From assembly GCA_016839365.1 (NCBI GenBank), contig JAEOUH010000063.1, positions 1 to 58,217 of the forward strand: 58,217 nucleotides of DNA. The letters are read 5' to 3'. The notes beneath the pieces are model-generated. The model was not told the origin of the DNA. It did no database searches and saw nothing but the letters and a program-made list of their open reading frames with translations. Positions within the stretch are counted from its first letter, which is position 1; each line of letters begins with the position of its first letter. Shown here one piece after another: positions 1 to 7,543 of the stretch. A program made the position numbers and the translations under genes. Source of the stretch: Candidatus Hermodarchaeota archaeon (lineage in GTDB: Archaea; Asgardarchaeota; Hermodarchaeia; Hermodarchaeales; Hermodarchaeaceae).

Positions 1-2
1 AA

Positions 3-362
3 CAGATCCCCTGGAACCTCCGCTTCATTCAGGAACCTCACGGACTAGCTAAAGGAAAAATGAATCTCGGAGTTATCGTCCGAGCTGATGAATTCACCTT
101 CGGTCATGTTGGTGATGCGGTGCGACTCGGTGGCTTCGCAGGTGCGAAACTGGATGTTTTAGCGGTCCCCATCTTTGGAGGCTTCACCGCATCCCCTAAA
201 CGAGTCATTGAAGAGTTGAAGAAATTCGATCCGCCCCTACCAACCATTGTTCCCATGCATTGGGTCTACCGAAATCCCACAAAATTCTGTGAACAATTGA
301 AACGTGAAATCCCTGATGTGGCCTGTCTTGTCCCAACAAAAAATGAAACACTGCCAATCTAG
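3..362 (+). CDS. Metallo-beta-lactamase-fold hydrolase, C-terminal part (5' end outside window)
   Basis: The frame is open from the first bases of the window, so only the last 119 or so residues are present. Visible features are a GHVGD-type segment followed by a strand and helix ending in VPIFGGF, a helix, and a conserved PMHW histidine motif. That order resembles the C-terminal half of UlaG-like metallo-beta-lactamase hydrolases, where the second aspartate and the last histidine bind metal. The catalytic HxHxDH motif would lie upstream of the window. An internal ATG at 60 is unlikely to be the start because the fold continues upstream of it. Substrate is unknown. Confidence 0.6.
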   Translation, partial: QIPWNLRFIQEPHGLAKGKMNLGVIVRADEFTFGHVGDAVRLGGFAGAKLDVLAVPIFGGFTASPKRVIEELKKFDPPLPTIVPMHWVYRNPTKFCEQLKREIPDVACLVPTKNETLPI

Positions 363-472
363 CCATCTGATTTCTTGACCACCCTTATCCCTCCCTATGC
401 TGCCATCTTAATGTCGTTTCTAATCAAGCTCTAGTGAAACTCTAAAATCATTATTTGATGTAACAAGTTGGT

Positions 473-1271
473 TTATAGTAATGTGATTATCATTCCCCAT
501 TGGCCGATACTTAGCTGGAGTTCATCTCTGAATTCTTTGACATACCCTTCTTCGATTCGAATAGAGGTGTTCTCTTTCACTTGCCTAATCTGCTCATTCC
601 AGAGCACAAGTTTGATTGAACCAGTGTCATCTGAAAGTGTTGCATTGGCTACCTTGAGTTCTTCACCGGTCTTTTTCGAAGTCACTGTGCGTGGACTCGA
701 GATATGCTCCACCTTTCCCTCGACAAGAACTCTCTGCTGACCGTTCTGAATATCTGTAATTCGTGACATAGATTGTGGAAATTCATCTGAGATCCTTTTT
801 TCATAATAGATGCCAGTCCACGTGGGGTTATCCTGGGTTGTACCAATCTGAACAAATCCAAGACTCTTATAGAAAGGATTCGTTCGAACATTCCACTCAG
901 GAGTGCCTACCACCCACAGTTCTGCGGATGGATATTGTTCCCAGGTGAGTTCGAAGGACCTTGTCGCAATCCCCTTTCTCATATAATTCGGGTCGACCCA
1001 GATTCGCTCACAGACCTGATACTCTGGACCTCGATTCCCAACAATGAATCCGCCAACAACTTCTGAACCAAACACAATCTTTCGATACTGCAGCCACTTA
1101 TTCTGAATTGCCATGGTATTCCATTCAATCGAATCATACCCAGGTGGTCCACCCGAACCTGGAGCACCAAAATCCAAGTCTGAATCAAATGACCTCCGAC
1201 ATGTTGCTGTTAGAATCTCCGCATCTTCAACCACTGCCTTCTGCAGCGACACTTCACAAGATTGATTCATA
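473..1271 (-). CDS. GNAT acetyltransferase fused to an RPA-like OB fold
   Basis: The protein has about 265 residues. The N-terminal 155 or so look like a GNAT acetyltransferase: the acetyl-CoA-binding strand-turn is visible as WVDPNYMRKGIATR, followed by a typical FYKSLGF segment. After a short linker, the last 95 residues read as a single OB fold of the archaeal SSB/RPA kind (VEGKVEHIS, then DDTGSIKLVLW, then a closing strand), a module that usually binds single-stranded nucleic acid. ATG at 1271 is preferred over the upstream GTG and TTG codons because GGTG lies just upstream. Acetylation of a nucleic-acid-associated substrate is an inference; the substrate cannot be read from the sequence. 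Confidence 0.75.
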
Positions 1272-1895
1272 CTAAACACCAAAAAATACAGGATATCTCC
1301 CTGCTGTCTCTTCCACTCTGAAGATTAACAAGTAAAAGCTCCGACCAGTATAAATCGTTTACTTGCCCAATCTCACCTATTCAACACTATTACAGCATCA
1401 TCCCAAGCCGCATCCTCGACCCCGCGCCATCCCGGCGCCTCGACGCCGCCCCAAAGGGAAGCACACTCGCCTGGGAGAAAGGTGTGGCTACAGATTTCCA
1501 GCGGGGATATCGAGGTTTTTTAAAATTCTAGGCTTGCATTGCGGCTTTTCCTCGTTGAAGCCAAGTATGCTTGTTCCCGGGGTTAACCTCTGGAGACAGG
1601 GCTTTTGTCCTGCCACCTTTCTCGCTGCTTTACTGTGCGTTGTGGCGCCTTATAACGGTTACGTTTGTGCTCTGTGTGGAAGGTGAAAGGGTGCGGAAAA
1701 ATGATTTAAGTCGGTGCTATTTTGGTCTTGATGGTGTTAGAGGGACGATTAGCGGATTTTTGAGGTTCTGCCCGGTTTTCGTGGGAAATGGCACCAAAAT
1801 GCGCTAGTATCCCTTATGAATCGAAGCTAAAGCTATAAATGTAAGATATATAGAACAGGGAGCGCCAAAAACACCTACGGGTGGGTAAAAACAAA
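1272..1895. other. Gene-free, GC-rich stretch with a possible stable RNA
   Basis: About 620 bases lie between the GNAT-OB gene and the next membrane protein gene. Open frames at 1363-1686 and 1571-1807 do not resemble proteins. The part from 1405 to 1465 is clearly more GC-rich than its surroundings, and small hairpins are visible, for example CAGGG paired with TCCTG at about 1597-1612. A TATA-like octamer at 1348-1355 could serve the plus strand (transcript from about 1378) or, read on the other strand, the GNAT-OB gene. An unrecognised non-coding RNA is possible but unproven. Confidence 0.3.
1833..1840 (+). promoter_or_regulatory. TATA box of the 1896 membrane protein gene
   Basis: CTATAAAT is preceded by a purine-rich BRE-like stretch. 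The expected transcript start is near 1860, giving a leader of about 35 bases before ATG 1896. A second AT-rich element (GATATATAG) at 1845-1853 is too close to the gene to be the main box. Confidence 0.5.
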
Positions 1896-2258
1896 ATGCA
1901 AATAGTTATGACAATTGTTAACTTCATTGTTCAATGGTTCATCATGGCGTTCATCATTATGCTTTCTGCCAAGATGGTTGCTGGCATGGAAGCCACCTTC
2001 ATGAAAGCACTAATCGCCTCATTGATTGGAAGCCTCATCGCCGCAATTCTTGCGTGGGCGTTTCAAACATTTCTAGCAATCTTCTGGTGGGCTGCCGGTA
2101 TCGTTATCTTCATTGTCTGGCTGCTCATCATCAGGTACTACTTCCAAACGGGCTGTATCGGCGCCTTGATAGTGGCAATACTAGCATTTATCATCTATCT
2201 GATCTTTGCTTGGCTCTTCTATGTCTTTCTAGTTCCATTCTTGCCGCCACTGCCTTAG
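1896..2258 (+). CDS. Small membrane protein, about four helices, unknown family
   Basis: A 120-residue, very hydrophobic protein with about four transmembrane helices separated by short turns; the last helices are rich in tryptophan, tyrosine and isoleucine and the protein ends in a proline-rich tail. I do not recognise the family. ATG 1896 is chosen over GTG 1881 because a GGTGGG ribosome-binding site sits about 10 bases before it and would overlap the GTG start. It has its own promoter and is followed by a T-rich tract, so it is probably transcribed alone. No catalytic residues stand out. Confidence 0.7.
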   Translation: MQIVMTIVNFIVQWFIMAFIIMLSAKMVAGMEATFMKALIASLIGSLIAAILAWAFQTFLAIFWWAAGIVIFIVWLLIIRYYFQTGCIGALIVAILAFIIYLIFAWLFYVFLVPFLPPLP

Positions 2259-2296
2259 TAAGCTGCTCTTCTTCCCTGGGGGGCCTTTGGGGCTCC

Positions 2297-2314
2297 CTTT
2301 TCCTTTCTTTTTTT
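2297..2314 (+). terminator. T-rich terminator after the small membrane protein gene
   Basis: A pyrimidine tract ending in seven T residues follows an imperfect GGGG/CTCCC hairpin at about 2277-2298. Archaeal termination often needs only a U tract, so this probably ends the 1896-2258 transcript. Confidence 0.5.
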
Positions 2315-2370
2315 AAGAAAATTATCTTAGGAAACTTAGGCACGAAACGAACCTTTATTATGAAGCCTAC

Positions 2371-3510
2371 GTGCTGAGAGAGCTTGGTGAGTCTACGCTG
2401 GCACGCGCATTATTGGCTATGTTACGGCATGATGTGCATGATCATACTGAATGGCCATTAGAGTTAGAAGAGTTTCTCAGCCTCGTTGAAGCTGCAGGGT
2501 TTGAAGTAGTTGAAACGATACTGCAAACTCGAATGCGCCCTCATGGGGGCTTTCTCTTTGGGCGCGGAAAAGTCGAGGAGATTGCACAGATAGTAGCCAT
2601 GGAAGACATCGAAAGTGTGGCGGTCTATAACGTATTGACCTCGATGCAAAAGTTCAATCTGCAACGGGCTTTGGGGGTTCCAGTACTGGACCGGTATGAG
2701 ATTGTGTTACAGGTGTTTGGAAAGGAGGCTCGTGATAACGTATCGCAGCTGCAGTTGGAATTGGCTGCTTTGAAGAAGAGCTATCCATACATCAAAGTCA
2801 CCGAGAGTGAGCGGTTAATACGCGAACGGCCTGCCAGATTGGGTGGTAGGGGTCCGGGTGAATATGCTTATCATGCCCAGCTCCGTCAGCTGCGAAAGCG
2901 AATCGCTAAGGTGAGTGCGGAGTTAGCTCAGTATCGGGAGGAACATCGTCGGCGAATGCACAAACGCCGGGAACTAGACGTTCCAATGGTGTGTTTAGTC
3001 GGTTGTTACAATGCTGGTAAGACCAGTCTATTCAATGCATTGACCGGTGCTGACAAAGAGGTCAGTGATCGCCCGTTCACCACTTTGGCCTCGAAGTGGG
3101 CCATGACGGGAAATCCCGAGATATTCTTCATCGACACCATTGGGTTTGCCTTAGATTTAGATCCTGAGCTCATCTCTGCATTCCAACTTAACCTCGATGA
3201 TATGCGGGGTGCCGATATTCTCCTCCTGGTCGTTGATGTGTCCGATTCCTTCCAATTAATGCAGATGAAAATGCGAAGTGCCTTGGAAATCCTCCATGGA
3301 ACTGGAATCGATGAATCAAGGATCCTTATCGTGTTGAACAAAACGGACCTGGTGGATCCTGAGCAAGCCGCAGAAGTTGCTGACTTCATCGATGCCACAT
3401 ATGGGTTTTCGTCCGTATTGGTTTCCGCCGCAAAGGAATGGAATCTTACCCATCTTACAGATTGTATTCGTCATCTGTTTGAGGTTGTAGGAGTCAATTT
3501 GGTAAATTAA
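2371..3510 (+). CDS. hflX: HflX-family ribosome-associated GTPase
   Basis: HflX binds the large ribosomal subunit and splits or rescues stalled ribosomes using GTP. The N-terminal HflX domain (about 20-110) contains the family GGFLFGRGKVEEI segment, followed by a helical coiled region with the RLGGRGPGE motif near 150. The G domain carries G1 GCYNAGKTS near residue 211, the switch FTTL, G3 DTIGF near 255 and G4 NKTD near 323. The length (about 380) is normal for the archaeal short form. The start is uncertain: the frame is open upstream, and GTG 2371 is the first candidate in a plausible position. LysRS follows about 70 bases downstream. Confidence 0.93.
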   Translation: MLRELGESTLARALLAMLRHDVHDHTEWPLELEEFLSLVEAAGFEVVETILQTRMRPHGGFLFGRGKVEEIAQIVAMEDIESVAVYNVLTSMQKFNLQRALGVPVLDRYEIVLQVFGKEARDNVSQLQLELAALKKSYPYIKVTESERLIRERPARLGGRGPGEYAYHAQLRQLRKRIAKVSAELAQYREEHRRRMHKRRELDVPMVCLVGCYNAGKTSLFNALTGADKEVSDRPFTTLASKWAMTGNPEIFFIDTIGFALDLDPELISAFQLNLDDMRGADILLLVVDVSDSFQLMQMKMRSALEILHGTGIDESRILIVLNKTDLVDPEQAAEVADFIDATYGFSSVLVSAAKEWNLTHLTDCIRHLFEVVGVNLVN

Positions 3511-3580
3511 GAGAACGAGAAAAAATCGAATCGTTGATATAGCCTCATTCAATACCAGAGATGTAGTTTAGGTGTCCATA

Positions 3581-5233
3581 GTGACCGAAGAACGTGATTA
3601 CCAGCATTGGATTGATGCCCTAGTTGAGGAGGCCATTAACTATTGGGGGAAGCGTGTTTCAAAGATTGATTGCAGTTGTGGATTATCGGTCTCCGGGTTA
3701 CAACACGTAGGCCGGTTGCGGGGAGAAATCACATTAGCCAATACAGTGATGCAACAACTCCGGCAGAAAGGATTAGATTCAAAGCATTACGTTGTGCGAT
3801 ACACTAGTGATGAATGGAAAGGCAAGGAATCCCAACTTGCACAATTCCCAGATCCAACCAAGGCTAAGAAGTATGTTGGTCGTCGGTTAGTGGATATTCC
3901 TGATCCGCAATGTGAATTAGGTAGCTGGGTTGATCGATACTGGCTCGATTTCGGACCATATCTGGATTATTTCAGCCGTGACACCACAGTGGTCAGCACC
4001 AATGAAATCTATACTTGGCCACAAATGCATGAGCTGATTCGTTTCACTATTCAGCACCGTGAGCGAGCCCGAAAGATTATCAACAAATATCGAGTCCGTA
4101 ATCCATATCCCAAAGACTGGTTTCCAATCAACGTTATCTGTGACGCATGCAAACGAATCAATACAACCACGGTGGTGAGTGTTGATTTAAACGCCTACAC
4201 TGCAAGTTACCGATGCGATGAGTGTAGTCATGAAGGGACAACCAGTATAGAAAATGGAAAGCTGTCGTGGCGGCTGGAATGGGCGGCTCTCTGGAAAATC
4301 CTTGATGTGGGGTTTGAACCCTTTGGGAAAGACCACGCCACTCCTGGAGGATCACGGGATAGTGCCAAAGAAATCGCTGAAACATTCTATAACTTCAAGC
4401 CACCGGTTCCGTATGCCAACGAATGGGTAGGCCTGATTGAAAACGGAGTCGACAAAGGAGACATGGGGAGCTCGGATTTCAATGGTTTTACACCAAAAAC
4501 CTGGGTTTCTGTCGCTCCTGGCGAAGCCTTACGTTACATCTATTTAAAGAATAAATCTATGAAACGCATCACCTTGGGCCTCGAGTACATTCCCAATTAT
4601 ATCGGTCAATATGAGCGAGCTGAAAGAGTCTACTACCAAATCGATTTGCCTCGGGCCCCGCCATTGGAAATCGCGGATATTCGACGGAGTTATGAACTCG
4701 CCAATCTTGATCCTTTACCCGAAATGGCGCCTCTGCAGGTTCCCTATCTTCATGCAGTGCTTCTCACCCAGATCATCCCCGAAGAAAATCTTCCTGATGC
4801 TGCCCTCGAAAAGCTCACGGAAACGGGGATCATTCCCAAAACCCTTACCGATAATCAAAGGACTTCAATTACTACTCGGTTAGACCGAGCTCGAACCTGG
4901 GTCACTTCATTAGCGCCTGCTTCGTATCGCATAATCACTCTTTCTGCTCCTCCTGATGGACTCCGTGATACCGTACCAGATGAGCTCCGACCCGTTTTTC
5001 AACAGCTCCATGACTCCCTAAACCCTGACGAGTGGACAGAAGAGGCTATCACCACTACCATGCGAAAACTCACCGAATCCATGTCTAAAGACACACAACG
5101 TGGGTTCTTCGAATTCCTCTATCAAGCCTTTTTTGGAACGGATAAGGGCCCCCGGATCTCGACCTATTTTGCCTTCACCGATTCTTTACTCATCCGCGAT
5201 CGCGTCAAATATCTTGCCACTTTGCCTAAATGA
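3581..5233 (+). CDS. lysK: Class I lysyl-tRNA synthetase with a degenerate KMSKS loop
   Basis: Class I LysRS charges tRNA-Lys in many archaea. The 550-residue protein has the Rossmann HIGH-equivalent HVGRLRG near residue 42, a CxxC...CxxC zinc module near 190-215, the hallmark FGKDH with GGS near 248, and a helical anticodon-binding C-terminus. At the KMSKS position (about 293-302), where the family normally has KMSxSKG, this protein reads KGDMGSSDFNG: both signature lysines are missing. It may be a working enzyme with a divergent loop or a paralogue with another role. GTG 3581 is chosen because GGTG at 3571 is well spaced for it. Confidence 0.88.
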   Translation: MTEERDYQHWIDALVEEAINYWGKRVSKIDCSCGLSVSGLQHVGRLRGEITLANTVMQQLRQKGLDSKHYVVRYTSDEWKGKESQLAQFPDPTKAKKYVGRRLVDIPDPQCELGSWVDRYWLDFGPYLDYFSRDTTVVSTNEIYTWPQMHELIRFTIQHRERARKIINKYRVRNPYPKDWFPINVICDACKRINTTTVVSVDLNAYTASYRCDECSHEGTTSIENGKLSWRLEWAALWKILDVGFEPFGKDHATPGGSRDSAKEIAETFYNFKPPVPYANEWVGLIENGVDKGDMGSSDFNGFTPKTWVSVAPGEALRYIYLKNKSMKRITLGLEYIPNYIGQYERAERVYYQIDLPRAPPLEIADIRRSYELANLDPLPEMAPLQVPYLHAVLLTQIIPEENLPDAALEKLTETGIIPKTLTDNQRTSITTRLDRARTWVTSLAPASYRIITLSAPPDGLRDTVPDELRPVFQQLHDSLNPDEWTEEAITTTMRKLTESMSKDTQRGFFEFLYQAFFGTDKGPRISTYFAFTDSLLIRDRVKYLATLPK

Positions 5234-5276
5234 GAGCTGTTTAAACTAAACCTCTCTTCCAGATTCAAGACGCAAC

Positions 5277-5285
5277 CTATATATG
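5277..5285 (+). promoter_or_regulatory. TATA box of the 5341 gene
   Basis: CTATATATG lies 56-64 bases before ATG 5341. The expected transcript start is near 5305, leaving a short leader that includes the GGAG ribosome-binding site at about 5327. Confidence 0.5.
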
Positions 5286-5340
5286 CTCAAATCCCTTAAG
5301 TCAATTCTATCCCGTACTTGGATAACGGAGAGAAGAAACA

Positions 5341-5613
5341 ATGTCAAAACCCGCAGTCAGTGCATTCCGCCAAGCTGTTTACAATGAAGCCAAGGCACTT
5401 AAGATTCCCATCGTGGATGAGCGAGCGATTGACAAACTCGGTATCAATAAAGGCTCAGTCGGTGGAACGGTTGAAATGAGGTACCGTGATGGCGAGGAAA
5501 CGAAGATCAAAACCTTTCTCGCGGTGGCTAAATACCATCATGCGCTCGTGATCTACAAGGATGAGATGTTCTACATCTTAGCCAATAATACGATTTGGCG
5601 CTTATCGACTTAG
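5341..5613 (+). CDS. Small conserved-looking protein of unknown function (90 aa)
   Basis: A 90-residue soluble protein with its own TATA box and a GGAG ribosome-binding site about 10 bases before the ATG. The N-terminal third is helical and basic; the rest alternates charged and hydrophobic residues as expected for a small beta sheet. No domain is recognised and there are no cysteines. A T-rich tract at about 5640-5665 probably ends the transcript, so the gene seems monocistronic. Confidence 0.7.
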   Translation: MSKPAVSAFRQAVYNEAKALKIPIVDERAIDKLGINKGSVGGTVEMRYRDGEETKIKTFLAVAKYHHALVIYKDEMFYILANNTIWRLST

Positions 5614-5770
5614 GGTACATGTCCTAATTACCATGTAACCCTTTTCCTCTCATTTTCTTCCTTTACTCGCACTCAATGCAGTGCAGAATAGAGTTTTTTT
5701 CGCACTGGAAAATGGAGTTTCCACTATTACCTGCAATTTGGTGAGAGCATCTATAAAAAACGCTGGTAGT

Positions 5771-6427
5771 TCAGCTTTCAAAGATCTCTTTGATTCGCTT
5801 GATTTCTGCCATCATTTCGTTTCGCAATCCAGCGATCCCAGGAGTGGCAGCAGCGGCGGCTGGTGCGGCAACGGGAGGAGGAGGACTTGTTGTACCCGCA
5901 GGTGGTGCGCTGGGTGGTGTAACTGTGAGCTGAGCCGCAGGTGGTGCGCTCGGAGGACCTGCAGGCGGAGCACTTGGAGGGGCAGAAGGTGGTGTACTAG
6001 GTGGTCCACTTGGGGGCGCACTCGGTGGGCCCTTGGGCGGTACCGCAGCTGGAGGACCAGCAGGAGTTGCAGCAGGGGGTGGAGTTGTTACAGCAGCAGC
6101 CATAGTGACCTCTCCGAGGAGAATAGATTCAGCATCGTCACCTGGGCCAACAGTTGTTATGGCGGCTTCATCTCCTTCAAGGAAATCAAATAGTTCGTCG
6201 GTTGAGGGGCCTCCAGTAATGGGTTCTGCTGCCATTAGTGGTGTGCTGGCGGCGGTCATTGGTGTGATTTGGGCACTCTTCAAATCGCTACGAACTTTAC
6301 TAAGGCTGTTCTGAAACTCGGTTACCTCTTTAGCTACGTTATTTAATGCATCAGCTAAGTCGTTTACAGCTTTCGATAAGAACTCGGATACACGAATTAG
6401 AATGGCTTCCTTGTCTGAGCCTGACAT
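5771..6427 (-). CDS. Proline-rich protein with helical ends
   Basis: The 218-residue protein has three parts. Residues 1-55 form an amphipathic, coiled-coil-like helix with regular hydrophobic spacing. Residues 115-195 are low complexity, built from short PPS/PPA/GPP units and one run of four prolines. The last 25 residues form a charged helix. There is no signal peptide or membrane segment, so it should be cytosolic. Proline-rich linkers of this kind can bind profilin, SH3 or WW domains in eukaryotes, and profilins exist in Asgard archaea, but a partner cannot be read here. A GGTG ribosome-binding site precedes the ATG. Codon use in the repeats creates long false frames on the other strands. 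Confidence 0.75.
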   Translation of the reverse strand: MSGSDKEAILIRVSEFLSKAVNDLADALNNVAKEVTEFQNSLSKVRSDLKSAQITPMTAASTPLMAAEPITGGPSTDELFDFLEGDEAAITTVGPGDDAESILLGEVTMAAAVTTPPPAATPAGPPAAVPPKGPPSAPPSGPPSTPPSAPPSAPPAGPPSAPPAAQLTVTPPSAPPAGTTSPPPPVAAPAAAAATPGIAGLRNEMMAEIKRIKEIFES

Positions 6428-6546
6428 TCTTGCTACACCCCGTCATCTGCAGCATGGGGTACTGCAAATTAGGTTGTAATAGGCTTACATATAAACTTTG
6501 TTGAGTCCTATTCACCAACTAAACGAGTTTTGCGGTCCGCTCCACC

Positions 6547-6966
6547 TTAGAGGGCTTTAGACGCTTTGATGATTTCTCGATGATCGAAGGCAACTTGCTT
6601 CGGGATTTTCATAAACACTTTGACTTCTAGGGCATCACTACTTGGTTCCATTGAACCACCCACCACCCGAGCATTGAAGGCAATACTCACAACATGCCCC
6701 CGGGGATCACGGGATGGATCGGAAAACACGCCAATTAAACTACTGGGCACTACCACAAGCCCAGTTTCCTCCCTGACCTCACGAACTAGGGCTTCCTCAA
6801 TAGTTTCACCAATTTCCAGTTTTCCTCCTGGCAACGCCCAATTTTGTTGAAACGGCGGAAATCGCCGACGAACTAACACAACACCTTTTTCGGCCAGCTG
6901 AATGACTGCATCCACGGCAACAACAGGTGATTTTTGCTGTGCAGCGTTCCAATCCGATGGTGACAT
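6547..6966 (-). CDS. NUDIX hydrolase
   Basis: NUDIX enzymes cleave nucleoside diphosphates linked to another group, often as house-cleaning of damaged nucleotides or NAD/ADP-ribose turnover. A complete Nudix box is present (G-x5-E-x7-REUxEExGU), reading GKLEIGE...REVREETGL at about residues 48-70, preceded by the usual ALPGG. Length (139) fits a single-domain member. ATG 6966 is fixed by an AGGAGG ribosome-binding site about 8 bases upstream; the longer frame to 7002 is not needed. It is divergent from the zinc-ribbon membrane protein gene at 7043. Substrate is not predictable. Confidence 0.92.
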   Translation of the reverse strand: MSPSDWNAAQQKSPVVAVDAVIQLAEKGVVLVRRRFPPFQQNWALPGGKLEIGETIEEALVREVREETGLVVVPSSLIGVFSDPSRDPRGHVVSIAFNARVVGGSMEPSSDALEVKVFMKIPKQVAFDHREIIKASKAL

Positions 6967-7042
6967 GAAATATACCTCCTTTCTAATGAGGTGCAGCTTC
7001 AAAAGCCTTAAAAGCCATTGGTACTACGCCACACCGACGACA

Positions 7043-7537
7043 ATGACTATAGAACCCTGGCGTGAGCCGAAACCCACCATTGCGCAGCTTCGCAGACTGG
7101 TAGAGCGAATAAAATCCTATGCTCGGACTAGCCGGCTTATGGGGTATCTTTCAACAGCCATTCTCACGATTCTGATGATCCAATTGGGCATACTGGTATA
7201 TAGCTACTTTATCCCCATTTTCTGGGGCACCCCGTTCCCTCCTCTACCTGAATGGTATTACTATGTGATGTTCATAACCTTTGCTTTATCCATGGTCGTT
7301 TACGGTGTTGCAGGATCTATTAATGCTCGTTTGAACCGCTATATCATTGAATACAAGAAGATTGGTATCGTTGTCCAACTACGGTGTGAGGAATGCAACC
7401 GGACTAGCGAACGGATTTGGGAAAAGGATGATTATATTTTCAAAACTGAAGGTACATGTTCTTGTGGTGGAAAGCAGTTCATCTCCCAGATGTATCTCAT
7501 GCCACTCCCTTTGAAAAAGGGTCAAGAGGACCTCTAA
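7043..7537 (+). CDS. Two-helix membrane protein with C-terminal zinc ribbon
   Basis: About 164 residues. A basic, helical N-terminus is followed by two transmembrane helices (about 35-60 and 73-95), then a cytosolic tail with CEEC and CSCGG, which together make a four-cysteine zinc ribbon. ATG 7043 is the sensible start, since the longer upstream frame runs through the divergent promoter and the NUDIX gene. It ends 6 bases from the AlaRS stop codon on the opposite strand. Function unknown; zinc-ribbon membrane proteins recur at 50.9-56.3 kb. Confidence 0.75.
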   Translation: MTIEPWREPKPTIAQLRRLVERIKSYARTSRLMGYLSTAILTILMIQLGILVYSYFIPIFWGTPFPPLPEWYYYVMFITFALSMVVYGVAGSINARLNRYIIEYKKIGIVVQLRCEECNRTSERIWEKDDYIFKTEGTCSCGGKQFISQMYLMPLPLKKGQEDL

Positions 7538-7543
7538 TTCTCG

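Noticed and set aside
1682-1696. RNase P RNA-like motif GGTGAAAGGGTGCGG
   Set aside because: The 15 bases match a conserved part of bacterial RNase P RNA, and GGGAGAAAGG near 1472 resembles the first conserved region, but the pairing segment that should follow and the conserved ACAGAA region are missing, so this is probably chance.
1363-1807. Open frames of 107 and 78 codons in the GC-rich stretch
   Set aside because: They overlap in two frames, show no domain-like sequence and have no ribosome-binding site.
5681-6314. Frames on the plus strand across the proline-rich gene
   Set aside because: They arise from complementary repeats of the proline codons; the minus frame has a start with a GGTG site and a helical N-terminus.
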